A stretch of DNA of 64,000 nucleotides from Trileptium ribeirensis (lineage: Eukaryota > Nematoda > Enoplea > Enoplida > Thoracostomopsidae): contig JASANE010029426.1 in NCBI GenBank assembly GCA_030248225.1, forward strand, positions 1-64,000, read 5' to 3'. The notes beneath the pieces were generated by a model. That model saw only the letters and a program-made list of their open reading frames with translations. It was not told the DNA's origin and made no database searches. This document shows positions 13,003 through 25,648 of this stretch, piece after piece; position 1 is the first letter of the stretch; each line of letters starts with the position of its first letter. A program made the position numbers and the translations under genes.

Positions 13003-13120
13003 AGGGGCGGGGGGGGGAGGGCCCCGAAGAGGATTGGCAAAGAAAAAAGGACCCGAAAAAAAACCGCGGGACAAGAGAGAGAACGCAACCAAAACCAGCC
13101 CGCCCCCCCCCCCTTAAACA
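13003..13120. repeat. homopolymer-rich low-complexity patch
   Basis: A run of nine G at about 13009, several A runs of 6-8, and a run of about 12 C at 13104 are packed into some 110 bp of purine-rich sequence unlike either flank. This could be genuine low complexity, but it also looks like consensus noise at an assembly weak point. Confidence 0.6.
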
Positions 13121-13124
13121 TACT

Positions 13125-14760
13125 GCTAAATACACATAAAATACATTTTAAGCATGCCGGGCCACACCATTACGATTGTTATAATCTTATTGAGACTCCA
13201 GCAAAATTATTATAGTAATATGTGCTACATTAATGAGCGAACTAATGTTCGTTCTGATAATCAAAGTTAAAATACCAATTCCCTTACACACCAGCTGGCG
13301 GTGTTGATAGCGACGATTCAGGGGCCTGCCAGTGACTTGAATTTCACCAGAAATGGTATGCATTTTCCTTACAGGCTTACAGAATTATTGTATATAAATG
13401 AACGCTGCCATATTTACACAAAATAAGACCCATATAATAGTAATGATATACTGTTTATTTATATCCAGCGTGATGAAACAAGGAATAACAGAAACTTCGA
13501 AGGCAATAATTATCACTAGCACAAACATTTAACAAAATACTTCGGTATAACACCCGGTCACAAAACACTCAATGCTACAAGAATGATTGTAGCTTTTTGA
13601 GTCAGCGAGCACAGCGTGAACATCGAGGGAGCAACAAGCAGGCTAATTGAACTCAAAACCTACGCTGGTGATTCAAGATATTTGTAATCTAAAATCTATT
13701 ATCCAAAATCTAAAAATCCATCTGTTATCTAAAAACTTCTTGTGGTTTTTTATTCACGCGTTGACTAAGAACTAATAATTGTTGTGCTGTCGCTTATATA
13801 AAGCTACATGTAATGAGATTAAAAACTAGAAACATTCTAACATTGTTGTACGAACGTCTAACTCTACGATGTCTGTGAAGTTTCCAATTTAATGTTACGC
13901 ATACGAATAGAACTCTATTCTTTTCTATTATCCATGGCGAACAACAATAGAAGAATGCGACAGTCATTTTGTGCAATCTACTGCTCATTGTATTCTTCCA
14001 GAGTATCTCAGGTAGATTATTATTATTTTTCCAATGTGTCATAGCACTAATGACAGTCTGTGGTATGAATAGGGACGCTGCATATCGTTGTGTGGGTTTC
14101 AAAATCACTAATCGAGAAGGGGCAATCAATCTGGAAGTAAATTTTACAAAGAAATTTTGCGAGAAATTTATAATGTAAAGATGGATTGACCAATAAAACG
14201 GCGCAATTGACTAAATTATTTTACATCTTTTTGAGCTTTTCTTATCAAAATCTCTACCAAAAAATGCACATTCAGTTGCCTTCAGAACCAAATTCAAGGA
14301 TTTTCAAGGGTAACTTTCCAATTCAAGGGACTTTCAAATGTTTTCAATGGCGCGGACACCCTGTACCTGGCTTATTAAGCCGTGGTAACGGTATCGTTAT
14401 AACTTAATAAAATATCTCATTATTAATGTTGTCGGTGCATAAATTTCGTTAAGATATCACTATCGTAAAATGATAATATCAAACTAAACTTAAAGCATCA
14501 GGGATTAAACTTAGATTTTTCAACCAGATGAGTTTACAGCCTGCATTGCGGAAGAAACTATGCGACATATTAAAATCATAATAGTATCAGAAGAGAACGA
14601 GGAAGTTATAGGTACAGCGGAGCCGAGAGGTACTCCGACATTATACAGGTGGAATCTCAGCTCATCCCTACGCTTGCGCAATAAAATTTATAAAGACTCA
14701 GCAACAGTACATCTCGCACTATTTCTACATCGTTTCGCCCCACTATTACGAGTAACTCTG
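13125..14760. other. non-coding, nothing recognised
   Basis: No gene or structured repeat was identified. 'attcaaggattttcaagg' type words at 14290-14340 suggest a small dispersed-repeat fragment. Open frames here (for example minus 13794-14129) show no family resemblance. Confidence 0.3.
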
Positions 14761-14769
14761 TCGAGATTG

Positions 14770-15861
14770 CAGAACGTAGTGAAACATAGGTACACTTACT
14801 CCTTTCGCGTGCACAGCCAATCAGCTCTCGACAGCATACGTCGATATGCTAAACGTGGATAGCACACAATACCGCGCAAGTTAGAACAAAACTAACACCG
14901 GCAATAAGTTTCCCATGCTCGAAAATCTTCCAGTGCAAGCTATCAGTCTCCCAAGACGTCGCAATAAAATTGGGAATTTTGGGTCGATGAACCATGGGCT
15001 GCCATACCACCGTACCCATAGAACCATGGGTCACAGAGCAAAACCAACACCGGCGGTGAGTTTTCCATGCCCGAAAACCCCCCTTTTCGGCCGCCCAGGA
15101 CGTCAAAATAAATTTTCGAAATTTAGGTCGAGGAACCTTTGGGGCACCATACCTCAAACCCCATAACTCTAGAACCAGAGCCTTAATCGAAAAACAAAAA
15201 GGAGGTATCAGCATTTATCATTTTACTATGAAATAAAACTAACTAGAAAAAATTCGAATGTTAAGATAAAAAACTTTGCTTCCGTGAAGTGTACTAAAAG
15301 GTGGTAAAAACCCTCAATTTGACATCTGACCCCGAATTTTGAGGACGCCATACCCAGAGAACCATGGGTCACAGAACACAACCAACACTGCAATGAGTTT
15401 TCCATGCCCGAAAACCCTCAAGTAAAATTTTTCAGCCGCCCAGGACGTCAGAATAAATTTTCGAATTATGGGTCTAGGAACCATTGGGGCACCATACCTC
15501 AAACTCCATGACTCTAGAACCAGAGCCTTAATCGAAAAACAAAAAAAGACGAGGCATCGGCATTTATCATATTACTATAAAATGAAACCAACCAGAGAAA
15601 AAATTCGAAGGTTAACATAAAAATAACCTTGTTTCCGTGAAGGGGACTAAAATGGGGCAAAAAACATTTTGACCCCTGACCCCGGAACCAGACCCCAAAT
15701 ACAAACGGTCGGTAATGTGTACGCTAAATCGACTACGCCGGCTCGAATGAGCATAAGATCATGAAAATCGGTTAAGTCGTTCCCGAGTTATGGCCGAACA
15801 CACACACAGGCGGAATTTAAAAGATTTCACCTCTGCAACACACAATCTCCACTACGTTCTG
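14770..15861 (+). mobile_element. copy 1 of the repeat-carrying 'CAGAACGTAGTG' element
   Basis: The element starts CAGAACGTAGTG (14770) and ends with the inverse CACTACGTTCTG at 15861, with one mismatch just inside. The interior holds about two units of the 345-bp repeat also found at 23.9-26.3 kb. Each unit carries 'gaaccatgggtc', 'cgcccaggacgtcag', 'gccttaatcgaaaaac' and 'ctgaccccgaa'. The right-hand 180 bp ('gttatggccgaacacac', 'ggaatttaaaagattt') match 25490-25650 and, inverted, 63180-63330. It has no transposase and no clear target-site duplication, so the superfamily is open. Confidence 0.6.
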
Positions 15862-15953
15862 AAAATACTTTCTACGCGTGTTTTGTCCTGGTATCGAAAT
15901 CCAATGAGATAAGCCACTGACAATATAACCTCTAATTTATTCGCTCATGTTTA

Positions 15954-16256
15954 CTAAATTACACCATTATCGTCAGAGATGTGTGTTTTACAGTCACATT
16001 CCCGTTTTCTAACTGCTGACCGACAACACTGACTTGAACGTGGACTTGTGTCTTTCGAAAACGTGTCGGACTTGGAACTTGTGACACTGACCGGGACGCC
16101 TTGAGAGTCGGCACTAGATATTTCACAATCCCTAATCTTATCACACCGATCAGTTGACGATTTGTCATGATTCATTGAGACAAAGTAACCGGAACTTTTA
16201 ATAAATCGTTTAGGGGTCATGTCGTCGCTGTGACCGAAACAACTGACAAACCGAGC
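15954..16256 (-). CDS. Bcl-2 family protein, C-terminal exon
   Basis: This is the exon downstream of 16664-17040. The acceptor (gctgtttcag) lies just above 16256. The exon continues in phase 0 with ARFVSCFG, which aligns with the second half of BH2 in Bcl-2 proteins (a WxxxxGGW motif followed by xxFVxxxG). It then runs 92 more codons to a TAG at 15954-15956. The tail is hydrophilic, rich in Ser, Asp, Lys and Cys, and has no hydrophobic segment. Most Bcl-2 proteins end in a membrane anchor about 20 residues after BH2. Either this protein is unanchored, or the true mRNA leaves this exon at a cryptic donor and a further exon supplies the anchor. I see no such exon down to 14 kb. The intron position in BH2 supports the call. 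Confidence 0.68.
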   Translation of the reverse strand, partial: ARFVSCFGHSDDMTPKRFIKSSGYFVSMNHDKSSTDRCDKIRDCEISSADSQGVPVSVTSSKSDTFSKDTSPRSSQCCRSAVRKRECDCKTHISDDNGVI

Positions 16257-16663
16257 CTGAAACAGCAATCACAAACTAGAAAATATATTACAAAACGCCA
16301 AATAGAGAAGACATCAGTGACTACAAATACAGGTCATCGGATTCCCAACGGCCGTCAAAGTCAGACTAATATTAAAAACACAGGCAAAAGTTTAAGGAAT
16401 TGAACAGGATTCCCTACAACCCTATTTATTATATAGTGAGTGCAACAAGGTTTCATTCAGAAACGAAGTGAAGTTTCATTGAGCCGTCGGAGTTGCCTTT
16501 GACTTCGGGAAAATAAAACACACGCAGCCGAAATAGACTCTTGGGATAAATTAAAATTCACATGTACACTTTATCCGCTTATAGCAGAAAAACAAAACAT
16601 TAGCTGGAACGTTAAATGATGATTACCACACTAACGATGTAAATAAGACATATATTAGCTCAC

Positions 16664-17040
16664 CCATCCGCCCTGGCCGTCAATCCATTGACCGGCTTTC
16701 TCAGCCAAACAAATCGCTAACTGTTCAGATAAAATTAGTTGCTTTTGCGATAACGGAGAACGAGCATTTTCAGATGACTGCGCAAAATGATGTGAAAGTC
16801 GAGCGCCAAACGCATAAAACGCAATAATACGCCCCCAATTTATAACACAATTGAACAGTGGGGCAGGTTTACCAACGCTTGAGGGAACGTCCAATTCAAC
16901 TTGTGTTTTCATAGGTAATGTTGACGGATGTTCAGCAAAAAGTTCATCAGAAATTCCTTCCAAAATAGCATAAAGTTGGATTTGATGATAACGAACGAGA
17001 TCCCTCCGTTGTGCATCGCCTTCCAAACGCACTATAAAAC
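16664..17040 (-). CDS. Bcl-2 family protein, BH3-BH1-BH2 exon
   Basis: Bcl-2 proteins control mitochondrial permeabilisation in apoptosis. This 377-base exon (acceptor ggttatag above 17040, donor GTGAGC below 16664) encodes 125 residues in one open frame. A BH3-like segment VRLEGDAQRR, with the conserved Gly-Asp, opens it. BH1 follows as NWGRIIAFYAFGARL, with the hallmark NWGR, about 65 residues on. The exon closes with the first half of BH2, QWIDGQGGW, where the donor falls exactly after the Trp codon, the intron position conserved across multidomain Bcl-2 genes. Spacing of BH3, BH1 and BH2 fits a Bcl-2 fold. The upstream exon (BH4 region and start codon) enters with one base and is not identified. 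Whether it protects from or promotes death cannot be read from this. Confidence 0.88.
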
Positions 17041-20000
17041 CTATAACCACAAAATTATAGTGCACACAAATTTAGAAGCGAGATAGCTAAAAGTTTAAGA
17101 CACAGTTTGTCAAAAATAATACACTTTCATAGCAGTACAACCAATAGTTCATGAGGCAAACGCAGTACACGCAGAGTTCAACTTATGTTAGTCAGTGTTC
17201 ACATTGCGTCCGATCCAATTACACGCTTGTTACATTATGGACTGCCATTGCACTGTACGCTATCGCATCCAACAGCACATGGCGCGTAATAAATACAAAC
17301 ATACACATAGGATAAGGTTTGAGCAGACATGATTTTGAGAATGTACGGCACCAAACGTCCCGTCGGTTTATCCGAAAAATCGTATGAGTCTTTACCTCTT
17401 TTAGACTTCAAAAGCTGTATACATGTCGTATTCAATAAGACTCAATTTTATTCCACAAATAATGCATAGACTTGCTACAGTTTTCTGTAGACCCTAGATC
17501 TTCGGATCGCTCGTTCAAAATGAGATCACCGAATCTTCAAAATCAATACAGTTAATATTTTCTGTCTCACTGCTGTATTTGCAATGCTCTGTCTACTCGG
17601 GTGGTATCAGCCCCCTTCCATATTTTTAAATGGATATTCCACGCCCCTAAATGCCTTCGGAAGAAGTTTTCGTTAATTTTTCTTGATTGAAACCAGGATG
17701 GCCGAGAATTTGGCACTAACGACTGTCTGCCTCCAGCCGTTGCTGGTCCAATCATTCATTTTCATTTGCGGTCAGGTATCGGATAACAGTAGATCAAGGT
17801 ATAAGGCCGGATACTGACACCATAAATAAAATTGCATGCTCTGTGTCCCAAGTTGTAGGTTAGTTGCACCTTCGAGGAAATAAAAGACCCAAATAAGTTT
17901 CAAGTAAAAACTTTTTAGCTTATTTTCAAAATATTCTTACAACGACGAAAGCTGCTTAAAATAGTGAGCATGGTTTCAGAAGCGACAAGCGTGTAAAGCT
18001 TATCCCACATATATTATGTTTTGAGACTAAGGATAATGATTTTGATTCCGTAAGTTTAGAGATTGGGAATCTGATTCGTAATGTTGTCTGTAGTGTGACG
18101 GTTACTCTTACGTTGCCATTATCATATTTAATAATTTAGATTGCCATAGCTTTAAAAATTGTGAATATAATGTTATCAACAGCCATGGAACGAGCGTTTA
18201 GCGTTCAGTTACCAACATTCTCCTAAACTTCTAATAAATTCCTACTATATATATTAATTATTGCCGCTGGGTTTACCCTAGGTAATAGTAACCATTATTT
18301 TTTCCTCTGGCACTGCCTAAGTTTTGAGAGCAAACTAAACAACCCATGCAACAATCTTTATAATTTTTTCAGTGGTTGAACACACTAAAGATGCATGGGC
18401 TAGGATATAAAGGTGATCCAAATCGTCTTTTCAGGAGTATAGTGGTTTTGCTGGCTCTAACCGCAAAATTCGGATAGCTACATTTTCATGATGTATTTCT
18501 GCCATGGTGGTCTGGTTTATATAACGCTGTTAATACCTTCTACCCACTCTAAATTATTTAGACAAGGTTATGCGCAGTTTCAGATTTCTTTGGGAAACTC
18601 GCAACACATTTCAAACGACCCGCAATGATGTAATGCAAGATACGCTTGTTAAAACGTGGTCGAGTGGTCTAGCACGCTGTCCCGTCCCACCATTCCAGAA
18701 GCCTCGTGTAACTCCCGCCGTCACCAAAATATTTACATTTGGAGTCGTTTTTGTTCCCAGTCAAATAAATGATGCTCATAACTCCTAACATATAAAATCA
18801 TTATCGGACTAACATGGCACTGGAAAAGGAGATTGAAGTCTTTGCGATGTTATTTATTCTATTGATGTGAATTGATAAATGATGAATTTAAATGATAAAG
18901 TCGAGATTATATACGTTCGCAAATAATAACGAGCATAACTATACAAGCATATATAAACAATATATAACTCGCTACAGGTTTAACACATGACCTCAAAATT
19001 GTAGACACCAAACGGTCCGTAAGAAGCATCCAGTTAAAGGTTCCCAATTTGTACTTAGAGCGCGGGCGCTGATCTCCCGTTTCGTGGCAATCGCAGCCAG
19101 AGTTGTCAAAGCACAAGCCGTGAATAGATGCCAGATATGACACGGAAATTCTGCTTACCTTCCGAGAAAGCTAGTAACTATATTAAGGCTGAGTATCCTG
19201 GAGCAATGTGTCCTTAGTCTCTTACCCAGCAAGATTATGCACACAGGATAGCTCGAAGCGATTCCGCAACCATTAATAACAATATAGTGCAATATTATTG
19301 TGTTACTTGTTGTAATAAACGGGTTATGAGTTAAAGCAACGGGCCATCCAGAAATGCATCAGAATATGAAGTTTGTAAGATTTTAATGCATTTTGCTACC
19401 GGATATTATAAATAACAAAGTTGAATTCAACATATAGCAAGGATATGTTTTTATACGCACATAACTATATTGCCTTTACTACACATTAATAGGATTTATA
19501 GAGCGAATAGTAACATATATCGGCTAACAAATTGTACTAACATGTTGTTAGACAATTAGTGCATCACAATACTAAGAAGTTTCCTTCAATGCCGATGCAC
19601 TCCTGTTACTCAGTATTCATCGCTTTCCTATTTTACGAGCGTTGCTTGACATGAGCGAATCTCATTTGGCTTCAAATCTAAACTACTATATTCAATGTTA
19701 CAGTGGATATGTTCGTATCCGAGAATTAAACGCTTTTCACATCTAAGAAAGCCAGAGCAACGGCAACGAAATCATACCATTATACAAGTCAGTGTGATTC
19801 GAAAGCAAATAATCAACTTTCCGGATCATAATAGTCGCGGATTCGGAAACCTTTTCTGGAGCAAATCCCAAAATGTTTGCAATCAACGACCGTGCGATCT
19901 GGTATATAAATAAGTAATAATGTTAATATATCGCGAAAAATACATATATTGCGCAAATATAGCGACTTAGAACTCAACCTCTATACAGGCTGGTATGCGC

Positions 20001-20620
20001 TTAGGCAGGCTTCCCGCGGTTTTCCAATTTCCATGTCAAAATAAGTTAATTTATTGGTCGGTCCAAAGCAGCGAATAAACGGAAATGTCCATTCAAACCG
20101 GATCCGGGTCTTCGAAATTTATATATAGTAAAACACACACAGGAAGAAATAAAGGTACTGCGGATTTGAAATGTATTAAATAATCTTTACATTAAATTGA
20201 ATATATTGCGTTGACATTTTGCCTCTCTGGAATATTGATGACGCTGAGTAAGCTAACAATGTTTATTCATCGATCAAGATGTCGGATTTTTGGTCCGCCA
20301 GAGTAAAAAATGCCTGCCACTATACAACCTTACTTAAACTGCGCAAACAGAATGTGCTTTTAACACATGGTGCGAAGACTAAACTATTTCGCTCTGTTGC
20401 TAATCGCTTCCCTTTACTAGACATCCGTTTGGTATAAGTTATTCAGCAGTAAATTTGAAATTATTGCTCTATATGATTCAAAAGACGGTGTTATATTTTT
20501 CTGATCAGTGGTCATATGCATTGCTGAGGCAAGCGTTGGGCAGCCTGTGCAAGTGAGATACATGGTGATGATGGTTTTCTGATTAAAATGCTATGAATAA
20601 GACAATGATACTACGCCGCA
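17041..20620. other. non-coding; upstream of the Bcl-2 exons
   Basis: The 5' exon or exons of the Bcl-2-like gene should lie here on the minus strand, but none is convincing. A stretch near 17280-17350 and one near 18980-19030 share 'acaggttt..acatga' and 'caccaaacg' words, a weak hint of an old duplication. A tRNA-like sequence lies at 18649-18726. The rest is AT-rich without structure. Confidence 0.3.
18649..18726 (+). repeat. tRNA-like sequence (SINE head or tRNA-Ser/Leu pseudogene)
   Basis: GTGGTCGAGTGGTCTAGCA resembles the D-arm/A-box of tRNA-Ser or tRNA-Leu. About 45 bases later, ACTCCCGCCGTCACC resembles a tRNA T-stem plus acceptor 3' half. The 5' acceptor strand does not pair with the 3' strand and the T-loop is degenerate, so this is not a functional tRNA. 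It is most likely a decayed tRNA-derived repeat. Confidence 0.4.
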
Positions 20621-20622
20621 CA

Positions 20623-20730
20623 GTTTCAATAGCTATAGTTCATTCCCAAGAAGGTAGATAATGGGTTGACCGCGTTGCATATATGTTGCTTTCCTCCACT
20701 GCAGACAATTTTTTTTACAAAAATTTTAAA
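20623..20730 (+). repeat. left copy of the direct repeat outside the giant inverted repeat
   Basis: The sequence beginning 'gtttcaatagctatagttc' and containing 'gatgggttgaccgcg'-like text (ataatgggttgaccgcgttg) is repeated in the same orientation at 29316-29422 with a few small differences. The two copies bracket the inverted repeat. On this side about 95 unrelated bases separate it from the arm. Confidence 0.8.
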
Positions 20731-20825
20731 CCGGTGTTCCGGTTTCTGTAGTTTTTCTTCTGCTGGAACTACAACGAAACACGATTTTCGCAGGAGCCGG
20801 AATTCCGGTTAATCCCTGCCCTAGA

Positions 20826-23800
20826 GCTATTTGCGAAACTCCTCCATTTGGTTGTAGTTGTCTCACACTGCTATTATGCTAACACAATATTACACTATGG
20901 GACAACTGAGTGATAAGTTAGGATTAAACATAATAACCTCAGAATTACACGGACGTTGTCCGTGATATGCTCGAAAAAATTAGCAGCAAGCAACTTTCAA
21001 CATATTTCTTATAACAACAAAAACAGGCAAAATCTTGGACTCCCCTGATGCATCGCCTCTTGAAAAAATTTTTCTGTTTGCGCTAGGTAAAAACACTACC
21101 CAAATGCCATAAAATTTGATTAAAATTCAGAAATTTTGCTAAAATTTGTATGCGATAAAAGATATCTTCACAAAAGTTCTTCAATAAAATAAACTTGGCA
21201 GGACAAATTTAGTTGGTTGAAAATTTCACTTACGTGTTGCTGAGATTATTTTAAAATGGCTTCACACGTCAAACCTTTTGCTAAAATTTTGATCAAAATT
21301 TGACTACTAATGCTTAAGACAATGCTAAAAATATTACAAATCACAATGCTTAAACATAAGAGCTTAAAATTTTACAAGTTCTATTCTTTGTTATTGACTG
21401 GCTAGAGCGACATGCTAGAAAAGCAGAGCAGCGTTCAGACGTTGGAATTCACCAAATATGCATTAATGCTTTCAAATTTTAGTTTGACGTCTCAGAGCAC
21501 CTAACAGCTCAGCAATTTATGTAAATTCAGTTAATATTTGGATCATAACTTTGCTTATATCAGCACTTTTAATACTAGCATTACTAAAAGTGATAAAGTA
21601 AGCATGATAGATATAAGAGATTAAATCAATTTAGCACATTGTTACTGCACCGAAGAGAGCTTTAAAGATATTCACTGGCAAGGGGAAAATCTAAGCTGTA
21701 AAAAAACTTTTATAATTGCTTCACACGATTCTAAATCGCGACTAATTACCTCATTTCTGTAATTAAAGCAATAGTTATACGATACCCAACCCATATACAA
21801 ACAAAAACTATATTTCACCTCTAAACATTCAGCTTTCATTACACCTTGCGAGCTCGGAAGCGGTGCAAAATTCGGTACGAAATCTGAAAGACAAAAAATT
21901 ACAAAATCAACAATTGCTATTTCACGTCAGTGCAATTATAAAACTCCACATACAAAACTGTTTGCGGCAGCACAAAAACTGGTAAAAATGTTCAATTTAT
22001 TGTGTTTAATCCAGTTTTCTGATTTCTTAAAATCGACCAAATTGTCAATAATCATCTATGTGCACATATCTGTTTCCCACTGCTTTAGTATCGACTGGGT
22101 TTATATGTAAATCGTTCAAGGCGATTAAGTGACTGAAAATTGTACTAAACCCTAGCTGTTTCGTTTCGTACTAGTGTATCTGTTTTCCTTTCATTTTGCG
22201 CAAAGCTAGTGCATTTAAAAATATGTAAAAAAGCTTACTGGGCTTTCCAAATTAAGGGGGTGGCATTTTCGGTTTCCACTGGTCCACAACAAGTGCCCCC
22301 GGTTCATGCCCTCTGGAAAAATTCTAGACCATCCCCGGTTCAATGCCTCTCGGAAGTTTTTTGTTTCTAATCGGTCCAAAATACATAAAATTTGTACTAA
22401 AACTCCGTTTTGAAGCCAAAAATGCCACAAATTTTGTCAAAATTTGCTTCAAAATAGCCTTTGCTCTTCATTAAAAGCGTTTCTGACACGATTTTTAACT
22501 GTTTTTCTCTTGACAAAGTGCCCCCTGGCAAGATCGGGTGCCCCTGGTTCATGCTGCCAGGCTTATAACTTATTGCTAATTGTATATGGTTTTCGGGGTT
22601 GCTGACAGAAATGAAACCAACATTTGCTTGGTGTATAATCAATACGGCATGCGCTGGAGCCCACAGAGTGAAAAATAACTCGAAGCTCTGATTTGGCCCC
22701 AAAATTTTGCAATTTCTATCAATTTTTGCCTAATTTCAATAATTTTGTCCAATTTTTGCAAATATTTTGCCGATTTCCAATTTTACAACAAAACGACATA
22801 TAGCAAAGTCATGGTTTTTACTACTAATTACAGCCTCCCCCACTTGTTGGGAGTGGGATCCGACGTTGGGTCTCTCAGACCCCTAGCTTCAGAGGCGTAA
22901 AAAACTTCCAAACTGCTACCAAAGTACCTGGAGTGAGCCAAAGTGGAGGGCACCCGGTGGGCGACAAATTCAGTTCCCCCCCGGTCGAACTGTGGACCCT
23001 CTGGCATTTTCAAGTGCCTCCTACAAAAAACGGCGTGCCAAATTTTTGGGCTCATCAGACACATCCCAACTTGGCAAAATTTGTTTGTTTCCGCTCGGTA
23101 AAAACACCCCCAAATGACATAAAATTTGATAGAAATTTGGGCACTCCTGAGCCACGGGGAAAAATAGAGGAATCAAGAATTTTCAAATAATTTTGCATAT
23201 TCGTACTTCACTTCAAAAATACCTAATTTGATCATTTTTAGAAATTTTTTTCCAATTTTACCAAGGTAGGTACCTTAGTTATAAAAGGTTAAAAAATCGA
23301 AAAAAATTAGTTACTTCAGTGCTTACTTCAATAACAGGAGGGCCGAAATATTTGTACCAAAGTCCCTAAAATTTGTCGAAATTTGCTTTAAAATAGCTTT
23401 TTTCTTCATCAAAAGCGTTGTCGCAGCGTTTTTGTATGATCTTAACGCTTTTCTATTGGTTAATACCCTGGCAAAATTGGGCTGTGGGTTCCGAACCAGG
23501 GAAGGAGTAGGGTCATGCACCTGGCAAAATTTTCAGCGAATCGGGAGACCAGGATAATGTATAATTAAAAATTCTACTCAGTACTAAATACCTGTCAAAG
23601 GTAAAACGGGTAAATTGTTACTACATACATATTCTAAATTTTCTGACCGTCCAATGATATATACTGGTAACTCTATCGATATCGCAAAACGTAGTGAAGC
23701 ATAGGTGCACCTACGCCTACGTTTTTGCGTGCACAACAAATCAGCTCTCGATAGCATTCGGCGATATGCTATATGTGGACATGACACAATACCAGCACAA

Positions 23801-24499
23801 GTTACAACAAAACTAACACCGGCAATGAGTTTCCCATGCCCCAAACCCCCAGGTGCAACTTATCAGCCGCCCAAGACGTCAGAACAAATTTTCAAATTTT
23901 GGGTCGAGGAACCACGAGGGTACCTCAAACCCCATAACTCCAGATCCAGAGCATTAATCGAAAAACAAAAAAAGAGACATCGGCATTTATTATTTTACTA
24001 TGAAATAAAACCAAAGAGAGAAAAAATTCGAAAGTTACGATAAAAATAACCTTGGTTCCGTGAAAGGGTACGAAAAACCCATCATTTTGACCTCTGACCC
24101 CCAAACATGGGGCGTCATGCCCCAGTACCCTTCGAACCATGGGTCGTAGAGCAAAACCAGGACCAGCAATGAGTTTCCCACGACCAAAAACCCACAAGTG
24201 AAACTTTTCAGCCGCCCAGGACGTCAGAACAAATTTTCTAATTTTGGGACGAGTGCCATACCTCAAACCCCGTAACTCCAAAAACCGGAGCCTTAACCGA
24301 AAAACAAAAAAGAGACATCGGCATTTATCCTTTTACTATGAATTAAAACCAACTAGAGAAAAAATTCGAAAGTTACGATAAAAATTACCTTGCTTCCGTG
24401 AAGGGTACTAAAAACTCTCATTTTGACCTCTGACTCCGAACCAAGGGGGCGTCATACCCTTGTACCCATCGAACCATGGGTCGCAAAGTAAAATCAATA
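20826..24499 (+). repeat. left arm of the giant inverted repeat (about 3.67 kb)
   Basis: Read on the plus strand, this arm matches the reverse complement of 25649-29326 from end to end. Examples are 'actcctccatttggttg' at the outer edge (about 20837) against 29297-29318, 'cacggacgttgtccgtg' near 20952 against 29193, and 'gaaccaaggg' near 24440 against 25690. Differences are scattered substitutions and small indels. The arm is non-coding: matching open frames in both arms are chance frames preserved by the duplication. It includes a MITE-like segment (from 21256) related to the family at 38074 and, from about 23680 inward, the 'CAGAACGTAGTG' element. Confidence 0.9.
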
Positions 24500-25648
24500 A
24501 AGGCAATGAGCTTCCCACGCCCGAAAACCACCAAGTTAAACTTTTTAGCCACCCAGGACGGCAGAACAAATTAACTAATTTTGGGACGAGGAACCATAAT
24601 GGTGCCATACCTCAAACCCCTTAACTCCAAAACCGGAACCTTAATCGAAAAACAAAAAATAGGCATCGGAATTTATGATTTTACTATGAAATAAAACCAA
24701 CCAGAAAAAGAAATTCTGATGTTAAGATAAAAATTACCTTGCTTCCGTCAAGGGTACTAAAAAATCCTCATTTTGACCTCTGACCCCGAACCATGGGGGC
24801 GTGATACCCCGTACCCACGGAACCATGGCTCGCAGAGCCAAACCAGCACCGGCAATGAGATTCCCATGCCCGAAAACCCCCAAGTAGAAACGTTTCAGCC
24901 GCCCAGGACCTCAGAACAGATTTTCTAATTTTGGACGCGGAACCATGAGAGTGCCATACCTCAGACCCCATAACTCCAAAACCGGAGCCTTAATCGAAAA
25001 ACAAAAAAGAGGCATCGGTATTTATCATTTTACTATGAAATAAAACCAACCAGAAAAAGAAATTCTGATGTTAAGATAAAAATAACGTTGTTTCCGTGAA
25101 GGGTACTAAAAATCCTCATTTTGACCTCTGACCCCGACCCATGGGGCGTTATACCCCGTACTCATGGAACCATGGGTCGCAGAGCAAAACCGGCTCCGGC
25201 AATGAGTTCCCCATGCCCGAAAACCGCCAGATAAAACTTATCAGCCGCCCGAGACGTCAGGACAAATTTTCAAATTTTGGGTCGAGGAACCATTGGGGCG
25301 CCATACCCCATAAATCCATAACCGCAACATTAATCGAAAAACAAAAAAGAGGCATCGGCATGTATCAGTTTACTATGAAATAAAACCATCCAGAGAAAAA
25401 ATTCGATAGTTGAGATAAAAATAGCCTTGTTTCTGTGAAGGGTACTAAAACGGGGTACAATGGGTCGAAAAACCCACATTTTGACCCCTGAACCAGACCC
25501 CAAATCAAAAAACGCTCCGGAATATACACGGTAAATCAACTACGCCGGTTCGAAATGAAAATCGGTTAAGGTGTTCTCTAGTTATGGCCGATCACACAAA
25601 CACGCACACGGAATTTAAAAGATTTCACCCCTGTAACACACAATACTT
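23800..25648 (+). repeat. tandem array of units of about 348 bp
   Basis: The marker 'ttgacctctgac' recurs at about 24075, 24425, 24776 and 25122, a period of 346-352 bp. Each unit also carries 'gaaccatgggtcg', 'gccgcccaggac', 'gccttaatcgaaaaacaaa' and 'ccttg.ttccgtgaaggg'. About five units are present in this orientation. The three innermost (24500-25648) form the spacer of the inverted repeat and have no partner in the right arm, so copy number differs between arms. Confidence 0.85.

Noticed and set aside
15314..15502. Minus-strand frames with recurrent 'RYGAP.VPRPK..KFILTSWAAEK' text at 14.8-15.5, 24-25 and 63.5 kb
   Set aside because: They are chance frames through the 348-bp repeat unit. 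They break between units and have no start or splice logic.
17235..17435. Possible N-terminal (BH4) exon of the Bcl-2-like gene on the minus strand
   Set aside because: Resemblance to BH4 is slight (GRLVPYILKIM) and no donor gives the required phase with confidence.
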